From positions 935,613 through 999,612 of the forward strand of contig LSYV01000036.1 in NCBI GenBank assembly GCA_001584585.1: DNA of 64,000 nucleotides, read 5' to 3'. Numbering within the stretch: position 1 is the first letter of the stretch; each line of letters begins with the position of its first letter. Source of the stretch: Gonium pectorale. Lineage: Eukaryota > Chlorophyta > Chlorophyceae > Chlamydomonadales > Volvocaceae. Shown in pieces: positions 22,217 through 32,632 of this stretch. The notes under the pieces are model-generated. The model was not told the origin of the DNA and ran no database searches. It saw nothing but the letters and a program-made list of their open reading frames with translations. The position numbers were made by a program, and so were the translations under genes.

Positions 22217-25200
22217 CTACAGCTTGCCCCGCTTGACGTTCTCGCTCTCCAGCAGCGTCTTGGCGCCCTTGATCCACTCGGTCCGCGCCTCCGGCACGAC
22301 TGGCTTCTCACCCAGAAAGAGCTCGAAGAGGCCCCGGCACAATGCGAGGCTGCTGATCCGAATCTCAGGCTTGGCCTGGGAAAGTCGAGGGGAATACAAG
22401 CAGTCACTGCGTGAGCCGTGAGTCCGCACGTGTAGCCCGCAGGCATGCACTTTGGGGGAGGGAGGGAGGCGTGCAAAGGGGCGAACGGAGTGGCATACAG
22501 AGGACAATTCAGGCAGCCCGGGTCCAGGGCCATCGGCCTCTCTGGCGCCCAAAGAGCCTTGAGCCCAAGACGCTGTGTCCTCCCCGTCCAAGCCAGCTCC
22601 AAAACCATCGCACGTTGGTAACCCCGCGCCCTGTCGAGTAGACCCCCAACTACGTGCCTTGTCCGTGCACGGGACCTACGACCGATGCACCGGACGCCAA
22701 CAGCCGCTTCTCACCTGACCGTACTCCTGCGGCGCCGTCACGGGCGGCGTCACGAGCACCTCCAGCTCGCCCGCATGGTGGTTCCACAGGAGGACCACCT
22801 CCGAGCCAGTCACCTGGGAGGGAGGGTGACACGCCGGGGAAGGATAAGAATCAAGCAAGCTAACTGAGGCAGGGACGGACCACCGCATGCCGGGACACGG
22901 CGTCACTCGCAGCCAGCCGCCCCAACCGTGCTACACCCGGCGTACGGGCAACATGGCAGTACTTGGCACTGTGCCGAGACCGCCGTCGTGACTAAGTCGT
23001 AGCCGTGCCCTGGCGTTACAGGCCCAACACGCACCAGGCTCTTGCTGTTGAAGTAGTTGTTGAAGGTATCGAGAGAGGCCGTGTCACCTGAGGCCGTGTC
23101 ACCGCAATCCGCAGTCAGCAAGGGTTTCCGCCAGCAGTCAGATCGGCCGACCCAAGCAAACGCTTTTCGAGGCGCAGCCACAGCGAGGAGGCTCCGGCGG
23201 TCGACGGATGGCGGGACGTAAGGCCAGGGCATGCCAAGCCAAACGCGCCTCAAAGAGCACAAGGGCCCATCCGGAACGCACGCCAGCTGGCGCCGCAGGC
23301 TCAAGTCGGGTGGGGGGCGAAGACGAGGGCGCGCGAGACGCGTGCACGACGCAGCCGCGCTTCGCCCCGCAACACTGCATGCCGGCGCCCGCATCCATCC
23401 CGATCCCCGGCGTTGCGCGGGAGAGGGCAAGTCGTCAGGCAGTGTACACGAGCGACCCCACTGCAGCGACGGCGGGCCCCGCCACAGGCGCATGCACATG
23501 TCGTCAACAGCGCATGTCGTGCGCTGCAGCACACGGAACGCGGGGCGGCCGCAAAAGCCAGTGTGCGGCTGCGCCACGCGTGGCCACCGCGTCGCGAGCC
23601 CGTTCCCAGTTCCCCACGCCTCTGGCCTCTCCACCGCAGCGAGAGCGCCTTCCAGCCCGCTGACCCCCGGCCCCAGCCCACCCGCGAGCTGCATGCGCGG
23701 CAGCAGGCTCTTGTTTATGGCCTCCGCGAACTGCTCTCCCGTCACGTCGCGGACCAGGCGGAGCTGCGGGTTGGCGCAGCCCAGATGGGAACGGGGGGCG
23801 GGGTGTGGGCCTACGCTGTACCGGGTTACGGGTAGGGTATGACTGGCGAAAAAGGTGAGGTGCCGGATGTTGGGGCGGGAGCAGGCGGGGCGTGCCGGTC
23901 GTGGTGTTGGCTAGGTGCCCAGCTAGGATGCACGAGGGGGGCATGGTGCCCTTCGGCGCACAGGTGTGGTGTGGTATTGTAAGGCATGGTGTGGTGTGGT
24001 GTTCTGGCGGGAGCAGGCGGGGCGTGTAGGCTGTGGCGACTGGGTGCCCAGGATGCCCGATAGCCTGTGTTGGGGAGGCCGGCCGGCATTCGGGGTCAGG
24101 TCGCCACGCACGGCCAGGCTATATGGCCGCTCCATACCAGGCCGCACCGAGAGGCGGGTGTTTGCTCACCGCAATGACCTTGTTGAAGGCGCCGTCCTGC
24201 AGCAGCAGGCACCGCAGGGCATGGGGCCGGAAGGTGAAACCGAATGTCTCCTCGTGTGGGTTCCCATCTCCCCTTGGTACGATGTGCCCCTTCGTACAGC
24301 ACGGTAACATTCATGAAACACCGACTCTGCCGGGAATCTTCGCACTGCGCGCCCTCCGTCCGCTCTCCGACGCAGCCTGCCAAGCCCCAGTCCCCACCCA
24401 TCCCCCCCCTCACCAGGATGGCCGTGGTGTAGTCGGCGTCATCGCTGAAGAAGCCGCCCCGCTGCCGGACGCCCAGCTCCTTGGCCGCTTTGTCCGCCTC
24501 GACGTACGCAGCTACCGAGTAAACCTGGGTCGGCCATGCCGAGGGAGTGCGGTAATGCCGACGACAGCGCCGGGGCCGGGGCTGGGGCCGGGCAAATGCT
24601 ACGGAGCACGGATTGCAAAGCTCCACGCATAGATCGTATGCCCAGAAGATGTTTGCCCAAGCGGCCGAGAGGTTGCTGGCGGCGATTGCTGGGATTGAGG
24701 CGCGCAGGCAGACTGCAAACTCGGCAGCAGACAAGTGCGACCAGGGCGGCGCACGGTGCCATTGCTGGATCCAACCCGCAGGGCAGGAGCAGCGGGGGGA
24801 ATCGAGGGCCGGCGTCGCCTCCGGGGTGTCGAGGAGACACCCCGTTACAAAGGCGCCAGCACCCGGCCCCAGGATCCCCGCAGTCTCAGAGGGATGCCGA
24901 GGATAGCTCCACTTGGTGTGTGGCTGCCCCGTGGGCAGTCCAGCCATGGGCTGCTGGGGGAGGCGGCGGGGATAAAGACGGGGCCATACGGCGCGAAGAG
25001 GGCACCCCACACACCTTGACGCTCACGAACACGATTGTCTTGGAGCGGGTGGCGGCGCCTAGGCAGCGGTACGGCTCGCCCTGCCTGCGTTACGGCAGGC
25101 GCATGTCCGGGGTGTGGAGGGCATGCCCGTACGGCTGCTACGTCGAGTGCAGAGGACTGCTATCACAACACGAGTAGCTAGGCGCATACCGTACCTGCAG

Positions 25201-25472
25201 CCTATTGCCTTTCCTATAGCAAGTGCATCCCTGATAAGCGAAACCCCGCTACCCCAGCAAAGCGCATCGCAAGAGCGACGGCACGCGCTCGGCACGCGCC
25301 TCCGGCATGCGCCCCCTGACAATTGAGCCATTGTGCGTCCCCTGAGCCCCCGCAACATGCGTACTTACCAAAACGTCTGCGCAAGTAGGTGCTCTACCCC
25401 CGAGCTGGCGTCCTTGACCGTAAGGTGTGCGCGCACCGGATGGAGCCGGCGCACTGGCCGCACCGGCCTCTG
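22217..25472 (-). CDS. Chalcone-isomerase-fold protein (CHI-like / fatty-acid-binding type), 5' end unresolved
   Basis: Exons that splice in phase are 25369-about 25472, 25015-25084, 24414-24524, 24170-about 24286, 23682-23763, 23035-23087, 22715-22813 and 22217-22375. The joined protein runs in family order: TVKDASSGVEH, GAATRSKTIVFVSVKVYSVA, AYVEADKAAKELG, YTTAIL, QDGAFNKVIA, LRLVRDVTGEQFAEAINKSL, LPRMQLAGDTASLDTFNNYF, GSEVVLLWNHHAGELEV and ISSLALCRGLFELFLG. This is the chalcone-isomerase fold. Algal members are usually fatty-acid-binding or non-catalytic CHI-like proteins rather than flavonoid enzymes, so a plastid lipid role is more likely than flavonoid synthesis. The acceptor of the 24170 exon is one of several in-frame choices. 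The first exon(s), probably with a targeting peptide, were not found. It faces the APR gene head to head. Confidence 0.75.
23860..24070. repeat. Degenerate direct repeat in a CHI-like gene intron
   Basis: Two stretches begin with a shared gcgggagcaggcggggcgtg, near 23875 and 24006. Each continues with a diverged copy of a tgg-rich segment and gtgcccag-ggatg. They form an imperfect duplication of about 130 bp inside the intron between the 24170 and 23682 exons. No coding meaning is seen. Confidence 0.45.
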
Positions 25473-26058
25473 CTGCACAGCAAGGCGCCGACGGGAGTTT
25501 GACGGCTAAACGTGCGTCGCAACATTATACCGCCACAAGGGCGTGTGCCCGCCAAGCCAGAGCAAGGTCAGGGGACAGCTGTAGGCGTTACAGCCCATCG
25601 GATGCTGACCTGGCACGAGAAGACGCTGCGCGACGACGCGCGCTGGATGTTGCGGCACCTGCATCACGCGAGCGAGGCTCCGTGAGCTGTCGCAAGGCTT
25701 CGCGAAATGGCCCAACGGATGTTGCGACTACTCGGTGCCCCGCGATCAGCGGTCATGGTCCTGATTATCATTATGAGAAATATGAGCTATTGACGTTGCA
25801 ACTCACTGCTGCATTGCGCGAGGGCGACGGGAACCGGCGAGCGCTTCGCCGAGCCTCAATGGCCAACGTAAGTTATTTGGAATATTTGCAACGTAACACA
25901 ACAATGCCTCCGGCACAGATCAGCACTGCGCACGGGCTGATGGCATAATTCGGCACTCTCGGCCTGAGCGCCGTGCATTCGCTTGCAAAACACCTCGCCT
26001 CGCGTGGGCAGCTGTTGCCCCTTTCAAGTCGAACAGGGATTTTCTCTATCTTTCAGCC

Positions 26059-29000
26059 ATGCAGCTCACCCAGGTACCTCTTGACTCGGCATGCCTATCC
26101 TGTCGGCGCCATCTTCCAACGAGTCGCCCCACCTTCCATCACAGGGCCGCACGTTTGCTGCTCAGCGGGCTGCCAAGCCGGCGGCCCGTGTGGCCGTCCG
26201 CACCCAGGTCGCCAGGGTGCCGCAGGTAAGGGCGCTGTCCCGCACAACGTCATCGTGCTGGGTCAGCCTCAATGCGGATGGAATTTACAGGTCAATGCGG
26301 CTGCCGTTGCGACCAAGCCCAACTGGGAGGCGCTGGCTTCGGAGATGGAGTTTAAGTCCCCGCTCGAGATTATGGACAACGTAAGTCCGTGTTGCGCGCA
26401 TGAACGGAGCCTCTTTGCATCATGTATACTGCACACTGTTAAGCTCGATAGAGTGGGTTCCAGTGGGTTTTGTGGCCTGGCACATGGCTTGGCCCCCACC
26501 CGCGAGGCCGTCGCCCCTCTCCCGCAACCCCCGGACCATGGATTCCCTCAGGCCCTGAAGACGTTCGGCAGCGATGTTGCCATCGCCTTCAGCGGCGCCG
26601 AGGACGTTGCGCTCATCGAGTACGCCCACCTGACTGGCCGCCCGTACCGCGTGTTCAGGTGCGCACGTCTCCCGTCGCCCGGTCGGGGGCAGGAGGGTCG
26701 CTATGGCGTTGTCGATGCTCCTCCGCACAACGGCATGTGGGCCCTTCCACCCTTCCGCCTCGGCTCGGGATCAGCCGCGCAACGCTGGAGGGCCATGCAG
26801 CTGGTACCACCCTGGCCCTGCGCAGCAATGCAGGCCTGGGGTTTGCTGCAACCTTGCCGCCACGTATTCCTTGCGCGCTCCTAACCCCGTAAAATTCCAT
26901 CTTCCCCTGACCTTGCCCTCCCCTCCGCCCTCGGGACAGACATGCGCCCCCATGCTTCTCTACTGAGAATGCCTTCCAAACCCACTACCCCTCCGCCCTG
27001 CACCCTCCCGTGCCTGTAGCCTGGACACTGGCCGCCTGAACCCCGAGACGTACCGTCTGTTCGACGCTGTCGAGAAGCACTACAAGATCCGCATCGAGTA
27101 CACCTTCCCGGAGGCGCAGGAGGTCATGGACCTGGTCCGCGCCAAGGGCCTGTTCTCGTTCTACGAGGACGGCCACAACGAGTGCTGCCGCATTCGCAAG
27201 GTGCCGGGGGATCGTGTGAAGCGGGGGCGCTTGCCGAGTATCCCAGATCGGGGGGGAGGAGGGTTGATAGGGGGATATCTCCGACGTGTGTGGGCGCTTT
27301 GACGCCAGGGGGAGGGGAGGACTACCGGGCGCTATGACGCCAGGTTGAGGGGAGGGCTGCTGTTAAGCCCGCGTGCAACATGGTGCTGAAGTGCCCGCCG
27401 TCACCTCGCTCAACGCGCGCTGAATCCCACGGCTGCCCGCGGTGCAGGTCAAGCCCCTCCGCAAGCAGCTGAAGACGCTCCGCAGCTGGATCACCGGTCA
27501 GCGCAAGGACCAGTCGCCCGGCACCCGCACGGAGGTGCCGGTGGTGCAGGTGGACCCCGTCTTCGAGGGCCTTGACGGCGGCCCCGGCTCGCTGATCAAG
27601 TACAACCCGCTGTCCAACATGACCTCGGCCGAGGTGTGGAACTTCCTGCGTGTCATGGTGAGTGGGTCGAGGGATGGAGGCCTGGGTGAGGGGTGTTGAA
27701 GAGTGGATGCCGTCGGGGCATGGCAAGGCGCCTTGGGGTGAGGGTACAAGGTTGGGGGTCGGGGTGAGGAGTGGTGGCTATTGGGGGCATGACAAGGCAC
27801 GTTGCGTGGGGCGGGTTGGAGGCCCGCTTGGAGGCTGTGGAATGGGAGGGACTCGTGCTTCACCACACCCAGCTGTCACTCACCATGGCGCGGCTATGCC
27901 AGTGCTGTGCTGCGGCCTTTTAACAGCTGTTAGCAATCACGTGCCCCATCAAAGGCAGGAGCGCGGCCGCTGTGGCCGCAGCGCCGTTCAAGGGGCACGA
28001 CATTGTCAGTCGGTATTTCACACGACACGCACCCTCATGGCATTCTAAGCAGCGGTAACCGGGCATTGCGGCGTGCACCGCGGGTAGTGCACGTCGTTTG
28101 CACATTCCCCGCGTGATCAACCACGGTCGGCACGTTCCCCGCGTGATCAACCACGGTCGACACGTTCCCCGCGTGATCAACCACGCTCAGCACGTTCCCT
28201 GCGTGCTCAACCACGCTCAGCTGTCACTCACCATGGCGCGGCTATACCGGTGCTGTGCTGCGGCCTTTTAACAGCTGACAGCAGCATGTGCCCCATCAAA
28301 GGCAGGAGCGCGGCCGCTCCTGTGGCCGCAGCGCCGTTCAAGGGGCATGACAGTACGCACGCTCCTGCACGAGCCCCGAGGGGCTGGCGCACGTCGCTTG
28401 GCGTTGGTCCCATTCGCCTTTCTTGACGCTGTGCTCCCTGCGAGCACCCCGCTTATGTTTGACCGGGACTGACAGATGTTGCCACAGCAGGTGTCGCACG
28501 GGCCCCTTGACACCCCAGACGTTTGTCGTCGGCGCTCCTCGCCCCACTGCGGCACCACCAATGCTGATGGCCCAACCAGGCCAACCCAAAGTTGAACATG
28601 CCCGCGCCGAGCCGCCGCCTCCCTCGCCCGCGCATTCACTTCCCTCCCTCCGCAGAACGTGCCGACGAACTCGCTGCACAACTGCGGCTACATCTCGATT
28701 GGCTGCGAGCCATGCACGCGGCCGGTGCTGCCCAACCAGGCGGAGCGCGAGGGCCGCTGGTGGTGGGAGGACGCGGCCGCCAAGGAGTGCGGTCTGCACA
28801 GTGGCAACGTCAAGAAGGCCGACGGCACCACGGAGGAGCGCAAGTCGGAGCGCGACCTGTGGCCCGCCGGTGAGGCCGCGGGCCCTGGTGTGTGCGTGTG
28901 TGGGGGTCCTTCCATCTGGTGGCTGAAGGCGTGGGGGTGTGGGGGACGGGGGTTGCCCGGGCGACTGATTCCAGTTTGTCGAGGAAGCGGGCAACGGGCA

Positions 29001-30491
29001 GGACTATGTGATATTGTGGATGGTTGGGGCCTGAGGTCGGGGTCGTGCGTAGAATGCCGCGGGAACCCCGACGGGGACGCCTTACGGTCGCCCACGGAGG
29101 GGGCGCCGCGGGGCGGAGGGAAGGGCCAAGGTGCGTGTGTTTGTCGCGACGGCCGCGGCGTTGGCGGCTCGGCCGCCCAGCTTGCGCGTGGCAGGGCAGG
29201 GCTGAAGCATGGAGCAGGGCTGGCTCGGATCAGGAGGTGAGCACGTTGAGAGCCCCGCACCGTCACTCGCACTTCCCGCTTGCCAGTCGTGGCAGGGCAC
29301 CTGTCATGGTGACATAGCGGCTGGCGGTTTCCGACGAGCAGCCCAACGTTCTGCGACCGTTTTAACCACTTGCGCTCCTCCTGGCGACTGACGACCGCAG
29401 GCAGCGCCGTTGCCACGCTGAGCAAGGAGGAGGTGCGCGCCCTGGCCGACGGGCAGCGTGCGCAGGGCACCCTGGCGGTGCTGTACGCACCGTGGTGCCC
29501 CTTCTGCCAGCGCATGGAGGCGGCATACGAGGAGCTGGCCGCGCAGCTGGCGGGCGGCAACGTGCGCGTCGCCAAGTACCAGGCCGACATCGACCGTGAG
29601 TTCTGCAACGAGAAGCTGCAGCTCAAGACCTTCCCCACCATCATCTACCTGCCCGCCAACAGCACGCAGGTGAGGGAAAGGGGGGGCTGGGGCCGGGGTG
29701 CGCGGTGGTTTGGGTATGTAGTTGGGCTAAGGGGTTGGAGGCCCGCGTGGAGGCCTTGGAAAGGGAGGGACTCGTGCTTCACCACACCCAGCTGTCACTC
29801 ACCATGGCGCGGCTATTTCAGTGCTGTGCTGCGGCCTTTTAACAGCTGTAAGCAACCACGTGCCCCATCTAAGGCAGGCGTGTCGCTGTTGTAGCAACAA
29901 CGCCGTTCAAGGGGCACGACATCAGTCATGAATTTCCAGGAAGCACATTTTGCGCTATGCACAATGGGGCCTTGGGGGGTGGGTTTCGTGTATGAAACAG
30001 CACGCTCAGCTGTCACTCACCATGGCGCGGCTATTTCAGTGCTGTGCTGCGGCCTTTTAACAGCTGTAAGCAACCGTGTGCCCCATCAAAGGCAGGAGCG
30101 CGGCCGCTGTGGCCGCAGCGCCGTTCAAGGGGCACGACAATACCCTCACACGAAACCCTTTCATCCATGCTATCTATTGCTAGTATGGCGTATGGCACCT
30201 GCTTGTGCCCTCTCCCGCCTGCGACGGTTTGCTTGAGGGAGGGGATAAAGGGGCGGCTGCAACATCAGCCTGTCGCAAGGAAAATATGTCTGTGCTGTCG
30301 TGTAAGCGCGTTTGCGCCTTGGCAACCCCTGGCACTCAATTACAGTGTGTCACTGACGTTGCACGAGCGCGACCCGTGGTTCATTACCGCACCCCGTCCC
30401 CCGATCCCCCATCCAGGTCATCAAGTACCCCAGCGAGCGCCGCGATACCGAGACCCTGTCCATGTGGGTCAAGACGGTGGCCGGCAAGTAA
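26059..30491 (+). CDS. MET16: Adenylylsulfate (APS) reductase, chloroplast, plant type
   Basis: Nine exons, 26059-26073, 26145-26225, 26291-26380, 26552-26658, 27020-27200, 27448-27657, 28656-28869, 29401-29669 and 30417-30491, give 413 aa. The enzyme reduces APS to sulfite with glutathione in plastid sulfate assimilation. Residues 1 to about 60 are Ala/Arg/Val-rich, like a chloroplast transit peptide. The reductase domain has the nucleotide loop SGAED (76-80), Cys153-Cys154 (NECCRIRK) and Cys245-Cys248 (GCEPC) as 4Fe-4S ligands, and the catalytic Cys273 in ECGLH. A C-terminal thioredoxin/glutaredoxin-like domain carries WCPFC (331-335). This two-domain form is the plant/algal APR. The gene name is the one used for Chlamydomonas APR. 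Exon 1 is only five codons, chosen because ATG has a good donor and keeps phase. Introns 6 and 8 carry repeated elements. Confidence 0.95.
27870..28002. repeat. APR intron repeat, copy 1
   Basis: About 133 bp from cagctgtcactcaccatggc to ggggcacgaca, in intron 6 of the APR gene. Copy 3 shares a further ~60 bp of upstream sequence (ggttggaggcccgc to cttcaccacacc), which copies 2 and 4 lack. Inside are a cggccttttaacagctg segment and a GC-rich near-palindrome (gcggccgctgtggccgc). Confidence 0.85.
28101..28220. repeat. Four-unit 30-bp tandem repeat in APR intron 6
   Basis: Four exact-length 30-bp units of the form cacgttccccgcgtgatcaa followed by ccacgstcrr, at 28101, 28131, 28161 and 28191. 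The last unit runs straight into copy 2 of the ~135 bp repeat, sharing its cag. Confidence 0.9.
28218..28352. repeat. APR intron repeat, copy 2
   Basis: Same core as copy 1 (cagctgtcactcaccatggc start, ggggcatgaca end), about 350 bp downstream in the same intron. It is preceded by ccacgct from the 30-bp array. It has an extra cct in the GC-rich palindrome. Confidence 0.85.
29789..29921. repeat. APR intron repeat, copy 3
   Basis: Lies in intron 8. It shares the core and also about 60 bp of upstream sequence with copy 1. The GC-rich palindrome is diverged (gtgtcgctgttgtagcaaca) but still symmetric, which hints that folding rather than sequence is kept. Confidence 0.85.
30007..30139. repeat. 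APR intron repeat, copy 4
   Basis: Second copy in intron 8. It is preceded by cacgct as in copy 2 and has the same cggccttttaacagctgtaa variant as copy 3, so the pair in intron 8 mirrors the pair in intron 6. Confidence 0.85.
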
Positions 30492-31117
30492 AGCCGCAGG
30501 CGGTCGGCTGCGGGCGGTGGCTTGTGCGCTTGGCCGCTACCGCCCGCAAAGGACGTTTGCGGTCGGGTCGCGGTTGGGTGATCATCAGGTCTCGACGGTA
30601 TGGTAATGGCGGGCCTGGGCCGCATGTGCCGCATAGGGGGCGTGTGCGCGCTTTGCCGGCGGACGGCGCGACGCGTCGCTGCTGGGTGTTTCCTTTGCTC
30701 AGCTGGCTTGTGGGTCCACGCGGTGATGTAGCGTGGATGCCCATGTGGACACACGGGGGGGTGGCGCAGGTGGAGGTCGATGTTTGCGCCCCTGTGTGTG
30801 CCCAGCGGTGTCCGCGGGTGGGCGTTTTTCGGCCTCTCGGGCTGGTTTGGTCTCTCGACGTGTCGAGTGTAACGCGGCGCGTGGCGTGGCGTGGCGTTGA
30901 CGGGTGCATGTATGTACTGTGGTGTGCGCTTGGACTTTGGTGCTGACTGGCGTGGCGTTCGCTCGACCGGCTGTACGTTTGTACGGCAGGGTATGTGCAG
31001 CGCGCGTTCTATCGTCTGGTGATTTCGTTTGTTTTCTTCGCTATGGCGAAAGCGAGCCGTCGTCGGGCCTCGCGGAGGGCCTTGTGATACTGGGCTCGTC
31101 AATAAGCCATTATCGCA

Positions 31118-31122
31118 TGTAA
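31118..31122 (+). terminator. Candidate poly(A) signal TGTAA for APR
   Basis: TGTAA lies 627 bp after the APR stop codon on the coding strand, in the context cgcatgtaaatgc. The intervening sequence is T- and G-rich like a 3' untranslated region. Confidence 0.5.
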
Positions 31123-31129
31123 ATGCAGT

Positions 31130-32632
31130 GCAGGGTGTCGACCGCAGCACGTTAGCAACTTCGTTACTGCACGCAGCAGGCCTCAATCAATTACCACACA
31201 TTGCCAGATGTACGCGTGTCAATCACACGCGCTGCTTCAGTTGCCCTATCCCTGGTCAGCAGCAGCGTGCCTCACGCAGTACACTCGGTCGTCACGGTCG
31301 TGAGTGTCATCTGGATCGCAACGAAACACAGTGCAAGAGTGGTTGTACGGCACATACAGATGTGCGGCTGTACGGCTCTCTGAGGGAGCCTGCAATCTGT
31401 ACTTGGCATACTGTTGGGCAGTGAGGCGGCAGCGGCATGCTGATGCGGCGAAGGGAGGGACCCCCTTCTCGGATTTCAGCTCATTCAGGAGCTCAAAGAC
31501 ACACATGCTACTACTAAGTTCACCCTCGTCAAAGCAAGGCTGAAGGGGACGCCTGCACCGAGCCAAAAACCGAGCCCGTCGGAGCCAGACAGCCTGTACA
31601 ATGGCGAAGTATATACCGGTATGGGGAAGGCTGCGCACACCGCTCTCTGCACATTTGTATCGTTACGTGTAATCGCCGGCCGTGCGCCAAGCCATGACTG
31701 CTTGACGACACCCACTGCGACACCGGCTCTGGAGAGGTAGCGCGATAGCGCGGTAGCGCGGTCCCCACGCCGGGTATAAACTCGCTGCATTACATGACGG
31801 GCCGTCAATGGCCTACGGCGCAAGTGGTGCTGGGCAGGCAACCGAGTGTCCAGCAGCCAACACAAGGAAAAAGGCAATGACACCTCACAGCGGGCCGGTC
31901 ATCAATCGCCCACAAAAAATATAAAAACCGCGGACGGAGGGCGGCTCAGCAACAGCTGTCGGTAGCCTTCCCGCTCCGTGCTCCTGTACGGTCCATTCGG
32001 GCCCCCTACCTCGCCTCTGTGTCCCCATGCCCGTTCACGTGTTATGTATGCGTTACGGTATGCTCAAACAGTTACACGACAAAACAGTTCCATAGGCGAC
32101 GAGTGCCCGTTCAAGTCTGTGCGCACATGACGTCGCCGCACCGACAGCTGCGCATACAGGAGCCTGTGGTGCATGTGATGCAGTCCGCACTCGCTTGCGA
32201 CAGCACCTCTGCCGCTCAACTCGAGACCGGGTGGGCCCTACCAACCCCTACCAACTTTAATCCGTACACAGGCACGCACGTGTACACCCATCAGGCGGAG
32301 GGGCACCTCAGCCGTGGGGCGTCAACCGCGCGCGCGCCATTCGCTCCGCCCCCTCCGCCCGCCGCCTGTGGACCCCGCCACACCACACTCGCACCGACGG
32401 CGCGCCTCCCGCCTCCTGCAGCCATTCCCCTTCGCTGCCCCAAGACGCCCGCGTGTTGAGCGAGGCCGCTAGGCCCCCATCAGTCCCCGCCCCCAGCCGC
32501 CCGTGAGCGATGTACCGTATACATACATACGAGCGAGGCCGCTAGCGTCTCAGCATGCAGCAGCCCTCTCCTCCCCCATCCTCGGGCCCCGGGTCCCTGG
32601 CCCAGGCAGGTACGCACGTAGATGTGTGTTTT
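31130..32632. other. Intergenic region after APR
   Basis: Nothing coding was recognised. A TATAAAAA sequence lies at 31920-31927 and could be a core promoter, but no recognisable gene starts downstream of it. A short gcggtagcgcg-type repeat lies near 31740. The 3' end of the minus-strand gene at 32633 must fall inside; a TTACA (TGTAA on minus) at 32072-32076 is a possible signal. Confidence 0.35.
31920..31927 (+). promoter_or_regulatory. Orphan TATA-like element
   Basis: TATAAAAA in an A-rich context is followed by a GC-rich, TATA-free stretch with a cluster of pyrimidines near 31970-32000. It resembles a green-algal core promoter, but no open frame with a known product follows, so it may drive a non-coding transcript or be chance. 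Confidence 0.25.

Noticed and set aside
22903..23745. Single continuous minus-strand frame of 280 codons
   Set aside because: Only its two ends match the CHI fold; the middle is intron, and splicing the two ends gives the family sequence across the junction in phase.
24096..25010. Minus-strand frame of about 300 codons
   Set aside because: Only the 24414-24524 part is real coding sequence; the rest lies in introns and in the wrong frame for the neighbouring exons.
28101..28220. CRISPR-like spacing of 30-bp repeats
   Set aside because: Units are directly adjacent with no spacers, inside an intron of a nuclear gene.
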